A stretch of DNA of 64,000 nucleotides from an uncultured Clostridia bacterium. Lineage in GTDB: Bacteria; Bacillota; Clostridia; Oscillospirales; Acutalibacteraceae. Each line of letters begins with the position of its first letter. Within the stretch, counting starts at the first letter, position 1. Where the stretch lies: contig CALZID010000001.1 of the NCBI GenBank assembly GCA_945787805.1, forward strand, positions 248,001-312,000. Direction: 5' to 3'. Of this stretch, positions 35,875-44,212 are shown in pieces. The position numbers and the translations under genes are program-made. The notes under the pieces are model-generated. The model did no database searches, was not told the DNA's origin, and saw nothing but the letters and a program-made list of their open reading frames with translations.

Positions 35875-36255
35875 ATGCCAATAGAAAGAAAAAGCAAACA
35901 GAGAGATGCAATTATAAATGAATTGTGTTCAAGAGATGACCATCCCACAGCAATGGAGCTTTATCTTTCTGTTCGCGAAGTTATTCCAAATCTCAGTTTA
36001 GGAACTCTTTATCGCAATCTATCTCAGCTTGAAGAAAGCGGTATGGTTTTAAGAATTCCCGACGGTTCTAACGACAGGTTTGACGGCAATATTAATCCCC
36101 ACGCTCATTTTAAGTGTACTGTCTGCGGTAAAGTATATGATTTAATGTCTTTTAAAAATGACTCTGTCTCTTTTTCGGATGACATTATCGGAAATGTTGT
36201 AAATTACAGTTTAATGGCTTTTGGCCAATGTAAACATTGTAATAAATTAAATTAA
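35875..36255 (+). CDS. perR: Fur-family peroxide-responsive repressor, PerR-like
   Basis: 126-residue winged-helix repressor. The structural zinc site is CTVC (81-84) and CKHC (119-122). Probable regulatory metal ligands are H23 in DDHPTA, D70 in DRFDG and H76/H78 in NPHAHF, like the histidines that oxidise in PerR. Its operon partner is reverse rubrerythrin, the main PerR target in Clostridium, which favours PerR over Fur. GAGAGGTGA precedes the ATG. Confidence 0.88.
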   Translation: MPIERKSKQRDAIINELCSRDDHPTAMELYLSVREVIPNLSLGTLYRNLSQLEESGMVLRIPDGSNDRFDGNINPHAHFKCTVCGKVYDLMSFKNDSVSFSDDIIGNVVNYSLMAFGQCKHCNKLN

Positions 36256-36274
36256 ATATTTTGGAGGAAAAATT

Positions 36275-36820
36275 ATGAAAAAATTTGTATGTTCAGTATG
36301 CGGTTATGTTCACTACGGTGATTCGGCACCCGAAAGATGCCCTCAGTGTAAAGTTCCTGCAGACAAGTTCAATGAAGTTAACGAAGACGAGAGAACTTGG
36401 GCAGCAGAACATGTTGTAGGCGTTGCAAAAGGTGTTTCTGAAGACATCATTAAAGATCTCCGTGCAAACTTTGAAGGTGAATGTTCAGAAGTAGGTATGT
36501 ATCTTGCTATGGCAAGAGTTGCACACCGTGAAGGTTATCCCGAAATCGGTCTTTATTGGGAAAAGGCTGCTTGGGAAGAAGCAGAACACGCTGCAAAATT
36601 TGCAGAGCTTCTCGGTGAGGTTGTAACAGACAGCACAAAGAAAAACCTTGAAATGAGAGTTGACGCTGAAAATGGTGCAACTGCCGGTAAGTTTGACCTT
36701 GCAAAGCGTGCAAAGGAACAAGGTCTTGATGCAATTCATGACACAGTTCACGAAATGGCAAGAGATGAAGCAAGACACGGCAAGGCATTTGAAGGTCTTC
36801 TCAACAGATACTTCAAATAA
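36275..36820 (+). CDS. Reverse rubrerythrin
   Basis: Peroxide and oxygen reductase of anaerobes. The 181-residue protein has an N-terminal rubredoxin domain (CSVC at 6-9, CPQC at 22-25) followed by the ferritin-like diiron domain with [20 protein letters not shown] and [12 protein letters not shown]. This order is reversed relative to the rubrerythrin at 16412. A GGAGG site precedes the ATG, 19 bases after perR. A strong terminator follows. Codon use looks biased to high expression (many GAA, GCA, CGT/AGA codons), by eye only. Confidence 0.95.
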   Translation: MKKFVCSVCGYVHYGDSAPERCPQCKVPADKFNEVNEDERTWAAEHVVGVAKGVSEDIIKDLRANFEGECSEVGMYLAMARVAHREGYPEIGLYWEKAAWEEAEHAAKFAELLGEVVTDSTKKNLEMRVDAENGATAGKFDLAKRAKEQGLDAIHDTVHEMARDEARHGKAFEGLLNRYFK

Positions 36821-36840
36821 ACCAAACAAAAAATACTATC

Positions 36841-36874
36841 AGGGACTTGTCCGATGCGGCAAGTCCCTTTTTTC
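36841..36874 (+). terminator. Terminator of perR-reverse rubrerythrin operon
   Basis: GGGACTTG pairs with CAAGTCCC around a short inner stem-loop (tccgatgcgg), then TTTTTT. Twenty bases after the rubrerythrin stop. The gap 36821-37212 holds this, repeat copy 3 and a second hairpin. Confidence 0.92.
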
Positions 36875-36922
36875 ACCTTTCAATTATATTCTGTCAAGTA
36901 TTTAAATATCGTAAAAGAAAAA

Positions 36923-37161
36923 GGGGTTGTAAAAAAAGTGTAGACCGCATAAAACACCATAATAAAGGCTTTTTAATACCCAAAACAGCATTTTATCAAA
37001 TAAAAGTAATAAAAAACAAAAAACAGATAAAAAATAATGTTTTATGCTATGAACAAACTTCGCCTCTCGGCGTACCTTTGTACGCCGTCGGGTAACCGAT
37101 AACAAGGCAAAAGCCTTGTTATCGCTCAGTTTGTCCATTCTACGCATTTTTTCCTAACCCC
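36923..37161. repeat. Structured intergenic repeat, copy 3 (239 bp)
   Basis: Same orientation and ends as the other copies. One substitution (CGCCTCTCGG for CGCCGCTCGG) lies in the conserved right half. The small left stem is poorly kept here (AAAACACC against GGCTTT). It sits between the end of the reverse rubrerythrin operon and the end of the minus-strand spoVM cluster. Confidence 0.88.
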
Positions 37162-37163
37162 AC

Positions 37164-37204
37164 AAAAGGGGCTGTAAAAAAACTTTCATTTTTTTACAGC
37201 CCCT
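37164..37204 (-). terminator. Terminator of the spoVM end of the minus cluster
   Basis: AGGGGCTGTAAAAAAA / TTTTTTTACAGCCCCT with loop ctttca; on the minus strand it is followed by TTTTG and lies 8 bases after the spoVM stop. Same hairpin family as at 27041 and 32087. Confidence 0.82.
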
Positions 37205-37212
37205 TATCGGAG

Positions 37213-37293
37213 TTAAGTTGATTTTTTAATTCCAAAGACCATTCTCAAAATTCCGCTTATAAGTTTTGGACTTTTTACTAAAACAACTTTCAT
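37213..37293 (-). CDS. spoVM: Stage V sporulation protein M (26 aa)
   Basis: Tiny amphipathic peptide that marks the curved forespore membrane for coat assembly. Translation gives MKVVLVKSPKLISGILRMVF plus GIKKST, 26 residues, the exact length of B. subtilis SpoVM and with the same pattern (MK-x3-hK-x-PK-hh-GI-hR). AGGGGAG lies 7 bases before the ATG. Its place at the end of a prpC-prkC-rsgA-thiN cluster matches B. subtilis gene order. This is the clearest sign that the organism can sporulate. Confidence 0.92.
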   Translation of the reverse strand: MKVVLVKSPKLISGILRMVFGIKKST

Positions 37294-37304
37294 AAGACTC
37301 TCCC

Positions 37305-37454
37305 CTAATTCTTGCAAAGAGAAACACCGCATATTATTAACAGTATTGCCAATAACACAACAATGAATTTATAGGGAAAAACAAAGGTTATCATAAGACC
37401 GACGCCAAGAGCTACAAAAATCAAGCCCTTAAAATTTGACCTATGCTTTCCCAT
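37305..37454 (-). CDS. 49-aa two-helix membrane protein between thiN and spoVM
   Basis: Family not recognised. The frame begins MGKHRSNFKGLIFVALG, has hydrophobic stretches at about 10-26 and 30-46, and ends SLCKN. Ribosome site GGGGGA lies 6 bases before the ATG. It ends 11 bases before the spoVM start, so the two are probably co-translated. B. subtilis has no such gene at this spot to my knowledge. Its ribosome site lies in the 3' arm of a strong hairpin. Confidence 0.72.
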   Translation of the reverse strand: MGKHRSNFKGLIFVALGVGLMITFVFPYKFIVVLLAILLIICGVSLCKN

Positions 37455-37461
37455 AAAAATT

Positions 37462-37500
37462 CCCCCTGCAAATGTATTTCACTACATTATACGCAGAGGG
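37462..37500 (-). terminator. Hairpin between thiN and the 49-aa ORF
   Basis: Minus-strand CCCTCTGC pairs with GCAGGGGG (one G-U pair), with an inner AATGTA/TACATT stem. It is followed by AATTTTTA and starts 10 bases after thiN. It may be an intrinsic terminator for the cluster, or may mask the ribosome site of the 49-aa ORF; both are possible. Confidence 0.65.
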
Positions 37501-37510
37501 ATTTATTTTG

Positions 37511-38149
37511 CTACAATTTAGTTTCAATAATTACTAATGTACCATTTTCAACAGTGATTTTACCGTAGTCATCAACAATATCGTTGCTTGTGCCCAAGCA
37601 TCCGTCAAATGGGTCAAGCGTATAATCGGTTAACGGATAATGAAATCCGATTTCAGTAACACCAAAGGCTTTTTCACCGAATGCAAAAACAGATATTTGC
37701 TGATTATCCTTTTTAGCGATTTCAACTGTTGAGTTCGTAATTGCTCTGAAAATATGTTTTTCATCAATAATTACAAGCTCGATATTATCTTTTGAAGCCT
37801 TCGCCATCAATGAAACATTTGCAAAAGTATGCTCAAAACGGCCACCGGTACCGCCGAAAAGCACAAATGAAGAAAATTTTTGATTAACGCCTTCGTTAAA
37901 TGCCGCCACGGAGTCTGTAACATCTTTTTCAACAGGGAGTGTGACTTTTCTCATATTTTTCGGAATAGCCTTTATAGAGTCAAAATCGCCGATTAAAAGG
38001 TCGGGAGTAATCCCGGCGCTGATTGCATAGTCATATCCGCTGTCTGCACAGATAATATAATCGGAATCAACCTTAATGTTTTCTTTTAATATATCGTCGG
38101 AACAATCGCCGCCGCCAATAATAACACACCGTGTTTTTAAAGTTCCCAT
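37511..38149 (-). CDS. thiN: Thiamine pyrophosphokinase
   Basis: Makes thiamine diphosphate from thiamine and ATP. The 212-residue protein has CADSGYDYAISAGITPDLLIGDFDSI near residue 34 (quoted in part: ADSGYDYA and LIGDFDS) and GGTGGRFEHTFANV near residue 98, standard for the family. Its ATG lies 13 bases inside the end of rsgA. Matches B. subtilis thiN (yloS) in position. Should be active in the cytoplasm. Confidence 0.92.
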   Translation of the reverse strand: MGTLKTRCVIIGGGDCSDDILKENIKVDSDYIICADSGYDYAISAGITPDLLIGDFDSIKAIPKNMRKVTLPVEKDVTDSVAAFNEGVNQKFSSFVLFGGTGGRFEHTFANVSLMAKASKDNIELVIIDEKHIFRAITNSTVEIAKKDNQQISVFAFGEKAFGVTEIGFHYPLTDYTLDPFDGCLGTSNDIVDDYGKITVENGTLVIIETKL

Positions 38150-39009
38150 TCTTTAATTTCCTTTGCCAGATTATAAAGTGCAACATAATTATCATGTCTT
38201 ACAGAGCTGATTTCACCGTTTTCAACTGCTTCACAAATTTTGCACCCCTTATCACAAGTGTGGGAACAAGTTGAGAATTTACAATCACCCAAATATTTCC
38301 TAAATTCTCTGAAACAATAAGGCAAATCGTCTTTTTTGATAATCTCTGTTTTATCAAATTCAAAAGAAGAAAATCCCGGAGTATCAATTACATATCCGCC
38401 GCAAACATTGAATAGCTGCGCTTCACGGGTTGTGTGCCTTCCCCTGCCAAGCTTATTACTGATTTTTCCTGTTGCTAAATTAAGATTAGAGTCCAATTTA
38501 TTTAGCAAGGTAGTTTTGCCGACACCCGAATTACCTGTAAAAGCAGTAATTTTATTTTCCATCAGCAATTTGATTTTTTCTAAATCGCTTTCATTCGATG
38601 TATTAAGCACGGCAATACCGCTTTTTTCATAAACATTAACAATTTCGTTTATTGAGGCTAAATCGCTTTTTGTAATAATAATTGTCGGTTCGATACTTTT
38701 ATACTCTGCGGTTGCAACAAGCTTATCAATTATTAAAAAGTTTGGTTTTGGTTCAACCGTTGCTACAACAATAAATAAATTATCAATATTCGCCACAGGC
38801 GGTCTGTTAAGAGAATTCTTTCTATCATATATTATATCTATTGTGTTTTCAGCGTTTTCGTTGATTGAAATTTCAACAGTGTCACCGACCAAAGGGGCTA
38901 TTCTCTCTTTTCTGAATACTCCCCTTGCCTTACATTCATAAGTCGTATTGGCGACTTCAACATAGTAGAAGCCGCCAATTCCTTTAGTTATTATTCCTTT
39001 AAAACTCAT
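38137..39009 (-). CDS. rsgA: Ribosome small-subunit GTPase RsgA
   Basis: Circularly permuted GTPase that matures the 30S subunit. The 290-residue protein has an N-terminal OB fold, TKSDLA (G4) ahead of GNSGVGKTTLLNKL (G1, near residue 165) and DTPGFSSF (G3), then a zinc knuckle with CKFSTCSHTCDKGC. Starts 1 base after prkC, and overlaps thiN. In B. subtilis the homologue (cpgA) is phosphorylated by PrkC; the same link is plausible here. Confidence 0.95.
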   Translation of the reverse strand: MSFKGIITKGIGGFYYVEVANTTYECKARGVFRKERIAPLVGDTVEISINENAENTIDIIYDRKNSLNRPPVANIDNLFIVVATVEPKPNFLIIDKLVATAEYKSIEPTIIITKSDLASINEIVNVYEKSGIAVLNTSNESDLEKIKLLMENKITAFTGNSGVGKTTLLNKLDSNLNLATGKISNKLGRGRHTTREAQLFNVCGGYVIDTPGFSSFEFDKTEIIKKDDLPYCFREFRKYLGDCKFSTCSHTCDKGCKICEAVENGEISSVRHDNYVALYNLAKEIKEWEL

Positions 39010-39010
39010 A

Positions 39011-41146
39011 TCAATCTGCCGCCATATCTGTACCGAGACTGACCGTCAAAACAATTTCCTGGCTAACAGGATATTTTGTCACTCCATCGCCGGAAGGTGT
39101 TTGCGAAATAACTGTACCCACCGGTGTTGCGTCCTCAACTTCAATGATTCTGATATTTTTAAAACCGGCAGCATTTAATTTTGCTACAGCAGAGTCTTTT
39201 GTTTCACCGATAACACTTGTTAATACTTGTGAGCCGTCATTGTTTTTTACATCAGTAACAACAGCAGGAATCTTTGTGAAATCAACTTTGCCTTCTTGAA
39301 TAACTGTGTCATCAACAATTACACGGTAACTGTTGTTGGCGCCTTTGCCTTTAAGAGTATAAGTTTTGTTTGCACCGTCAAGATATAATTCACCGGATGT
39401 ATAATACAACTCACTATTGATATAAATTTTCAATGTTCCGGTTTTTTTTGTGGACGGTAATGTTACAACAATATCAACAGACGATTCACTTGGAATTCCG
39501 TTACTGATTTCAATATCTATCTTTGTGCCAATTGGTACACCGGTATCTTTTTCTATGCTTTGAGAAACAACGACACCTTTTTCTAAATCGCTGTCAACTT
39601 CTGTAATTGTGCCGATTTCAAGGTCAGAAGCTTTTAAAAGCTGTTCTGCCGCTTCTTTACTGCAACCAACAAGTGTTGGAACCTTAACTGTTTCTTGTTT
39701 ATTGGTTGCAATATAAATTGTAACCTGCCCGCCAACTCTTACGGTACCGCCTACTTGCGGGTCTGTTCTAACAACAAAACCGGGCTCAACAGTTTCAGAA
39801 TATTCCGGAATCACAGTTGGAATTACACCGCGAGAAATGAAATAATTTTTAGCATTTTCTTCACTCATACCAATAATTGAGGCGTCAATTGTGACTCCGT
39901 CTTTCTGTACGATTGTCAGAGTAATTTTTGAGCCTTTCTTAACTTTTTCACTTGCTTCGGGTTTTTGTTCCAAAACAGTACCTTCTTCAAGTGTTGATGT
40001 TTCATCATATTTGAATTCAAACTCAAAATCATCAAACTCTGATTTATTTTCAATATCAGTGTAATAGTTCATATTCACAAAATTCGGCACTTCGATTTTA
40101 CGGTTATTCATAATACCGAGTACACCCGCAATTACAAGAGCAAGCACAATAACGCCTGCAATTGCGCCAAGCATTATAGCAGTTGTTTTGTTAATTGTCT
40201 TTTTTTCTTCAGTACTGTCGTCGTTATTATTTAACTGACTTCTGACTTGTTCGGAATCTCCTTTTACATATTTTGTAGGTTCACGGTCAACAAAATAAGT
40301 ATAGTTAAACTTAATGGACGGATTTCTTTTAAATTCATTTATATCCATCAACATTTCGGCTGAAGAACGGTATCTGTCGTTAGGGTTCTTTTGCATTGCT
40401 CTCATCGTAATCTGTTCAAGACCCAAAGGCAGTGTAGGAACAATTTCACGGGGCTTTTTAGGGTCTTGTTGAAGTTGCATCAATGCAACTGAAACCGCAT
40501 TATCTGATTGGAACGGCAATGTACCGGTTAGCATTTCATACATAACCACACCAACAGAATAAATGTCGGCTTTATCATCTGTCATTTCGCCTCTCGCCTG
40601 TTCGGGACTGATATAATGAACAGAACCGATTGCATTTTCAGATGTAGTGTTTGAATCCATTCTGCTAAATCTTGCAATACCGAAATCAGTGACTTTAATA
40701 GTTCCATCTTGCAATAACATAATGTTTTGCGGCTTGATATCTTGATGTACAATACCTTTATCGTGTGCATGCTGAAGTGCAGCTAAAATCTGACCGGTAA
40801 AATGCACTGCTTCTTTCCAGTTAATTACACCTTGCTGTTCGATGTACTCTTTCAAAGTAATACCATCAACATATTCCATTACAATATATTGAAGTCTGTC
40901 GCCAAAACTGACATTATAAACCCTAACTATGTTCGGATGTGATAAAACAGCAATTGCCTTTGATTCGTTTTTAAATCTTCGTTTAAAATCTTCATTTGAA
41001 AGATATTCATCCTTCAAAATTTTTATTGCAACAATTCTGTCATCAATATTGTCATAGGCTTTATAAACAACAGCCATTCCGCCTACACCGATTATTTCTC
41101 TGATTTCATATCTACCGTCAAGGCGCTTTCCGCAGAAATTATCCAT
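39011..41146 (-). CDS. prkC: Serine/threonine kinase PrkC with PASTA domains
   Basis: Transmembrane kinase sensing peptidoglycan fragments or lipid II. The 711 residues comprise a kinase domain (1-275) with GVGGMAVVYKA, catalytic Lys42, and DFGIARF; a membrane helix at about 322-346; and PASTA modules beginning near VEVPNFVNMNYYTD, followed by two more, a linker of about 80 residues and a last PASTA-like module (SVIGETKDSAVAKLNAAGF). The catalytic loop reads IVHQDIKPQN, so Arg of HRD is Gln135 (a non-RD kinase). It is paired with PrpC, 19 bases upstream. Confidence 0.95.
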   Translation of the reverse strand: MDNFCGKRLDGRYEIREIIGVGGMAVVYKAYDNIDDRIVAIKILKDEYLSNEDFKRRFKNESKAIAVLSHPNIVRVYNVSFGDRLQYIVMEYVDGITLKEYIEQQGVINWKEAVHFTGQILAALQHAHDKGIVHQDIKPQNIMLLQDGTIKVTDFGIARFSRMDSNTTSENAIGSVHYISPEQARGEMTDDKADIYSVGVVMYEMLTGTLPFQSDNAVSVALMQLQQDPKKPREIVPTLPLGLEQITMRAMQKNPNDRYRSSAEMLMDINEFKRNPSIKFNYTYFVDREPTKYVKGDSEQVRSQLNNNDDSTEEKKTINKTTAIMLGAIAGVIVLALVIAGVLGIMNNRKIEVPNFVNMNYYTDIENKSEFDDFEFEFKYDETSTLEEGTVLEQKPEASEKVKKGSKITLTIVQKDGVTIDASIIGMSEENAKNYFISRGVIPTVIPEYSETVEPGFVVRTDPQVGGTVRVGGQVTIYIATNKQETVKVPTLVGCSKEAAEQLLKASDLEIGTITEVDSDLEKGVVVSQSIEKDTGVPIGTKIDIEISNGIPSESSVDIVVTLPSTKKTGTLKIYINSELYYTSGELYLDGANKTYTLKGKGANNSYRVIVDDTVIQEGKVDFTKIPAVVTDVKNNDGSQVLTSVIGETKDSAVAKLNAAGFKNIRIIEVEDATPVGTVISQTPSGDGVTKYPVSQEIVLTVSLGTDMAAD

Positions 41147-41165
41147 AATTTATACTCCTTCCGAC

Positions 41166-41894
41166 TCAATAAGAAAGTGTAACGACTGTAATATTGTCGC
41201 CACCACCGTTGTTATTAGCGCGATTAACAAGTTGTTCTGCATATTCATAGTAACTGTTATCTCTTGCAATTTCACATATTTCAAGTTCAGTCACATAATT
41301 TGTCAAACCGTCTGTACAAATCAACAGCACATCACTGTCACTAAGAAACTCTTCACAAAAATCTATTCTGATTTCTTCATCAACACCCAAAGCGCGAGTG
41401 ATAATGTTCTTTCTCGGGTCGTGCTTTGCTTCATCTTCTGTAAGTCTTCCGTTATCAACCATCTCTTGAACAAAAGAATGGTCTTTTGTTAATTGTTTTA
41501 ATTTACCTTCAGATAATAAATATGCTCTGGAATCTCCTGCATGAGCAATGCAGGCAACACCGTCAACAAGAATGACCGCAACAACCGTTGTACCCATACC
41601 TGTAAGCTCGGGATTATTCTTGCCTGCTTCATATACGCAATAGTTCGCAGCGGTTATCGCCGATGTTAATATATTTCTAATTGAATTGGTTGACATTCCT
41701 TTACGATATCCTGACGAAATTCTTTCGGAAATCAGTTTTACAGCAGTTGAACTGGCTACATTACCACCTGCCGAACCACCCATTCCGTCACAAACAACTG
41801 CCCACGCAACCGAGCCCGGTAATTCTCCCGCTGCATATGAATCTTCATTAGAGGTTCTTGTTAAACCTATATCGGTTTTTGCTACTATTCTCAA
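41166..41894 (-). CDS. prpC: PP2C-family protein phosphatase PrpC
   Basis: Metal-dependent phosphatase reversing PrkC phosphorylation. The 242-residue protein shows RTSNEDSY, VVCDGMGGSAGGNVAS, AHAGDSRAYLL, CTDGLTNYV and GGGDNITVV, the metal-binding aspartates of PP2C. Cytoplasmic. It lies 4 bases after rlmN. Confidence 0.95.
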   Translation of the reverse strand: MRIVAKTDIGLTRTSNEDSYAAGELPGSVAWAVVCDGMGGSAGGNVASSTAVKLISERISSGYRKGMSTNSIRNILTSAITAANYCVYEAGKNNPELTGMGTTVVAVILVDGVACIAHAGDSRAYLLSEGKLKQLTKDHSFVQEMVDNGRLTEDEAKHDPRKNIITRALGVDEEIRIDFCEEFLSDSDVLLICTDGLTNYVTELEICEIARDNSYYEYAEQLVNRANNNGGGDNITVVTLSY

Positions 41895-41898
41895 AAAG

Positions 41899-42933
41899 TC
41901 ACCTACTTTTCTTTGTTGACGCTCTCAATTGACCGCATGAAGCGTTAATATCACTGCCGAGTGTTCGTCTAACGGTTGCAGTTATTCCGCGAGAAGCTAA
42001 AATATCAATAAATCTTTTCTGTCTTTCGACAGTACTTTTTACAAAATTTGTTTCTCTGACATTATTTACGGGAATTAAATTAACATGACACAAAATACCT
42101 TTTAGCCTATTTGCTAATTCATATGCGCACTCGTCACTGTCATTTACATTTTTTATCATGGCATATTCAAAGGAAATACGACGGTTAGTAGTTGTTGCAT
42201 AATATCTGCAAGCTTTTAATAATTCGTCTATATCATATTTTTGATTTATCGGCATTGAATTGCTTCTAATAGTATTATTTGAAGCGTGAAGTGAAACAGA
42301 AAGTGTTAAGCCTAACTTTTTATCTGCTAATTCATATATTTTGGGAACAATTCCGCAAGTTGAAAGAGAAATGTGACGCATACTCATATTTTGACCGTTT
42401 TCATCGGTTAAAATTTCAAGCATTTTCATTACATTTGCGTAATTATCAAGAGGTTCGCCTGTTCCCATTAGCACCAAATGATTGATTTTTACTTTTAAAT
42501 CGTTTTGTGCAGTAAAAATTTCGGAAAGCATTTCACCGGCATCAAGATTTCTTACAAAGCCACCGATTGCTGACGCACAGAAAGTGCACCCCATTTTACA
42601 GCCCACTTGCGTAGAAATGCAGATAGAATAACCGTATTTATATTTCATTACAACACTTTCAACATATTCTCCGTCATTTAATTCAAACAAATATTTTACG
42701 GTTTCGTCAATTTTTGATACAAGCTTTTTATTTATTTTACAGTTGTTCAAGGTATAATTCCGAGCGAGTTTTTCTCTCATATCCTTTGAAAGATTAGTCA
42801 TTTCATCAAAGGATTCGACACCTTTTTCCTGCACCCATGAATACACTTGATTTGCCCTGAATTTTTGAAAACCCAGCGCTAAAAAATCATTTTTAAGTTC
42901 TTCAAGCGTCAGAGAACGAATATTTTTGAGCAT
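41899..42933 (-). CDS. rlmN: 23S rRNA A2503/tRNA A37 methyltransferase RlmN
   Basis: Radical-SAM methyltransferase. The 344-residue protein has the cluster motif CKMGCTFCASAIGG (Cys-X3-Cys-X2-Cys) near residue 118, LMGTGEPLDNY and SLHASNN, and a late Cys (DINASCGQLR) that forms the methyl-enzyme link. Length is normal. It follows rsmB by 5 bases, as in B. subtilis. Confidence 0.95.
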   Translation of the reverse strand: MLKNIRSLTLEELKNDFLALGFQKFRANQVYSWVQEKGVESFDEMTNLSKDMREKLARNYTLNNCKINKKLVSKIDETVKYLFELNDGEYVESVVMKYKYGYSICISTQVGCKMGCTFCASAIGGFVRNLDAGEMLSEIFTAQNDLKVKINHLVLMGTGEPLDNYANVMKMLEILTDENGQNMSMRHISLSTCGIVPKIYELADKKLGLTLSVSLHASNNTIRSNSMPINQKYDIDELLKACRYYATTTNRRISFEYAMIKNVNDSDECAYELANRLKGILCHVNLIPVNNVRETNFVKSTVERQKRFIDILASRGITATVRRTLGSDINASCGQLRASTKKSR

Positions 42934-42938
42934 ACTTA

Positions 42939-44210
42939 TTACCTTTTTTGAAATTTTGCGATAAAAAATCCATCCGTACCGTTCTTGTGCGGCATTAGTG
43001 TAACATATTCATTTATTTTTATAAAGTCGGGATTATTATTTAAAAATCTGTCACAAACTTCCTCATTTTCTTTCTTGCTCAATGAACAAGTTGAGTAAAC
43101 AATTGTGCCTGTGTTTTTTAAATATTTTGCTGAACAGCTTAGAATATTGTACTGTAATTCACACAAATTGTCAATAAAATCAAAATCTTTATAGCGAATT
43201 TCGGGTTTTCTCCTGATAACACCGAGTCCGCTGCAAGGAACATCACAGAGTATTTTATCAGCTAACGGAAGCTTATCGTTAAACTCTGCCGAATTGCCTG
43301 TATAAGCGTTTATTATATCAATTCCCAAGCGCTTTGCGCCGTCGGATATAAGCTTAACTCTGTGCTCATATAAATCAAAGGAATAAACTCTTCCTCTGTT
43401 TTCCATAATTTCGGCAATAGTAAAGGACTTTCCGCCGGGTGAAGCGCACATATCAAAAACGGTGTCTCCGGGTTTGGGAGCAAGCTCGGAAATACAAATC
43501 TGAGATGCTTTATCCTGAACATGAAAAAGACCGTCTTTATATGCTTTTGATTTAAAAACCGCACCACCGTCGGTTAGTTTAACTGCATTATCCAAATCCG
43601 AGCACAATTCAGCTTGTATTCCCTCACTTGACAGCTCATAAATCAGTTGCACGGCGGAGCATTTTAAGGTATTTACTCTTAAAAATATCGGTGAAGTGCC
43701 CAGTGAATCTTTAAGAATATTTTCAGCATCGACTAATCCGTAATCATCTATATAATGCTTAACTAAAATCTCAGGACAAGAATACTTAATACTAAAATCG
43801 AAAATTTTGTTATCGGTATCGGGATATTCAATACCGTTAGAGCAAACTTTTCTTAAAACAGAGTTTATAAGCCCCGAAGCATAAGCGCATTTGACTTTTT
43901 TAACAAGCTTCACAGATTCATTAACAGCGGCAGAATCAGGTACTTTGTCCATAAATTTTATCTGGTAAGCACCCATTCTCAGTATTGTCAAAACTTGAGG
44001 GTTCAGTTTTTTTAAAGGCTGTGTTAAAAACTGTGATAATATGTAGTCAAGTGTTATTTTTCTCTCAATAACACCATAAACAATCTGACATACAAAAGGA
44101 GCGGAAACTGCCTCATTATTTTTTAAAACAGAATCTACCGTTATATTTGAATATGCTTTATCTCTTTCGATTTTTAATAGAATTTTATATGCTAAAAATC
44201 TGTCATCCAT
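42939..44210 (-). CDS. rsmB: 16S rRNA m5C967 methyltransferase RsmB
   Basis: 423 residues: an N-terminal NusB-like RNA-binding domain (about 1-140) and a NOL1/NOP2 methyltransferase domain with MCASPGGKSFTIAEIM, DVPCSGLGVIRRKPEIR and the catalytic Cys in VYSTCSLSKKENEEV. ATG at 44210 is preferred over TTG at 44216. It begins just after the zinc metallopeptidase gene. Confidence 0.94.
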   Translation of the reverse strand: MDDRFLAYKILLKIERDKAYSNITVDSVLKNNEAVSAPFVCQIVYGVIERKITLDYILSQFLTQPLKKLNPQVLTILRMGAYQIKFMDKVPDSAAVNESVKLVKKVKCAYASGLINSVLRKVCSNGIEYPDTDNKIFDFSIKYSCPEILVKHYIDDYGLVDAENILKDSLGTSPIFLRVNTLKCSAVQLIYELSSEGIQAELCSDLDNAVKLTDGGAVFKSKAYKDGLFHVQDKASQICISELAPKPGDTVFDMCASPGGKSFTIAEIMENRGRVYSFDLYEHRVKLISDGAKRLGIDIINAYTGNSAEFNDKLPLADKILCDVPCSGLGVIRRKPEIRYKDFDFIDNLCELQYNILSCSAKYLKNTGTIVYSTCSLSKKENEEVCDRFLNNNPDFIKINEYVTLMPHKNGTDGFFIAKFQKR

Positions 44211-44212
44211 AA

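Noticed and set aside
26801-36923. Near-equal spacing (5040 and 5082 bases) of the three repeats
   Set aside because: Only two intervals and unrelated gene content between them; probably chance.
26795-37166. Target-site duplications around the repeats
   Set aside because: Flanks were compared at all three copies (for example AAAA/AAAA, GATT/ACAA, AAAA/ACAA). No consistent duplication could be separated from A-rich background.
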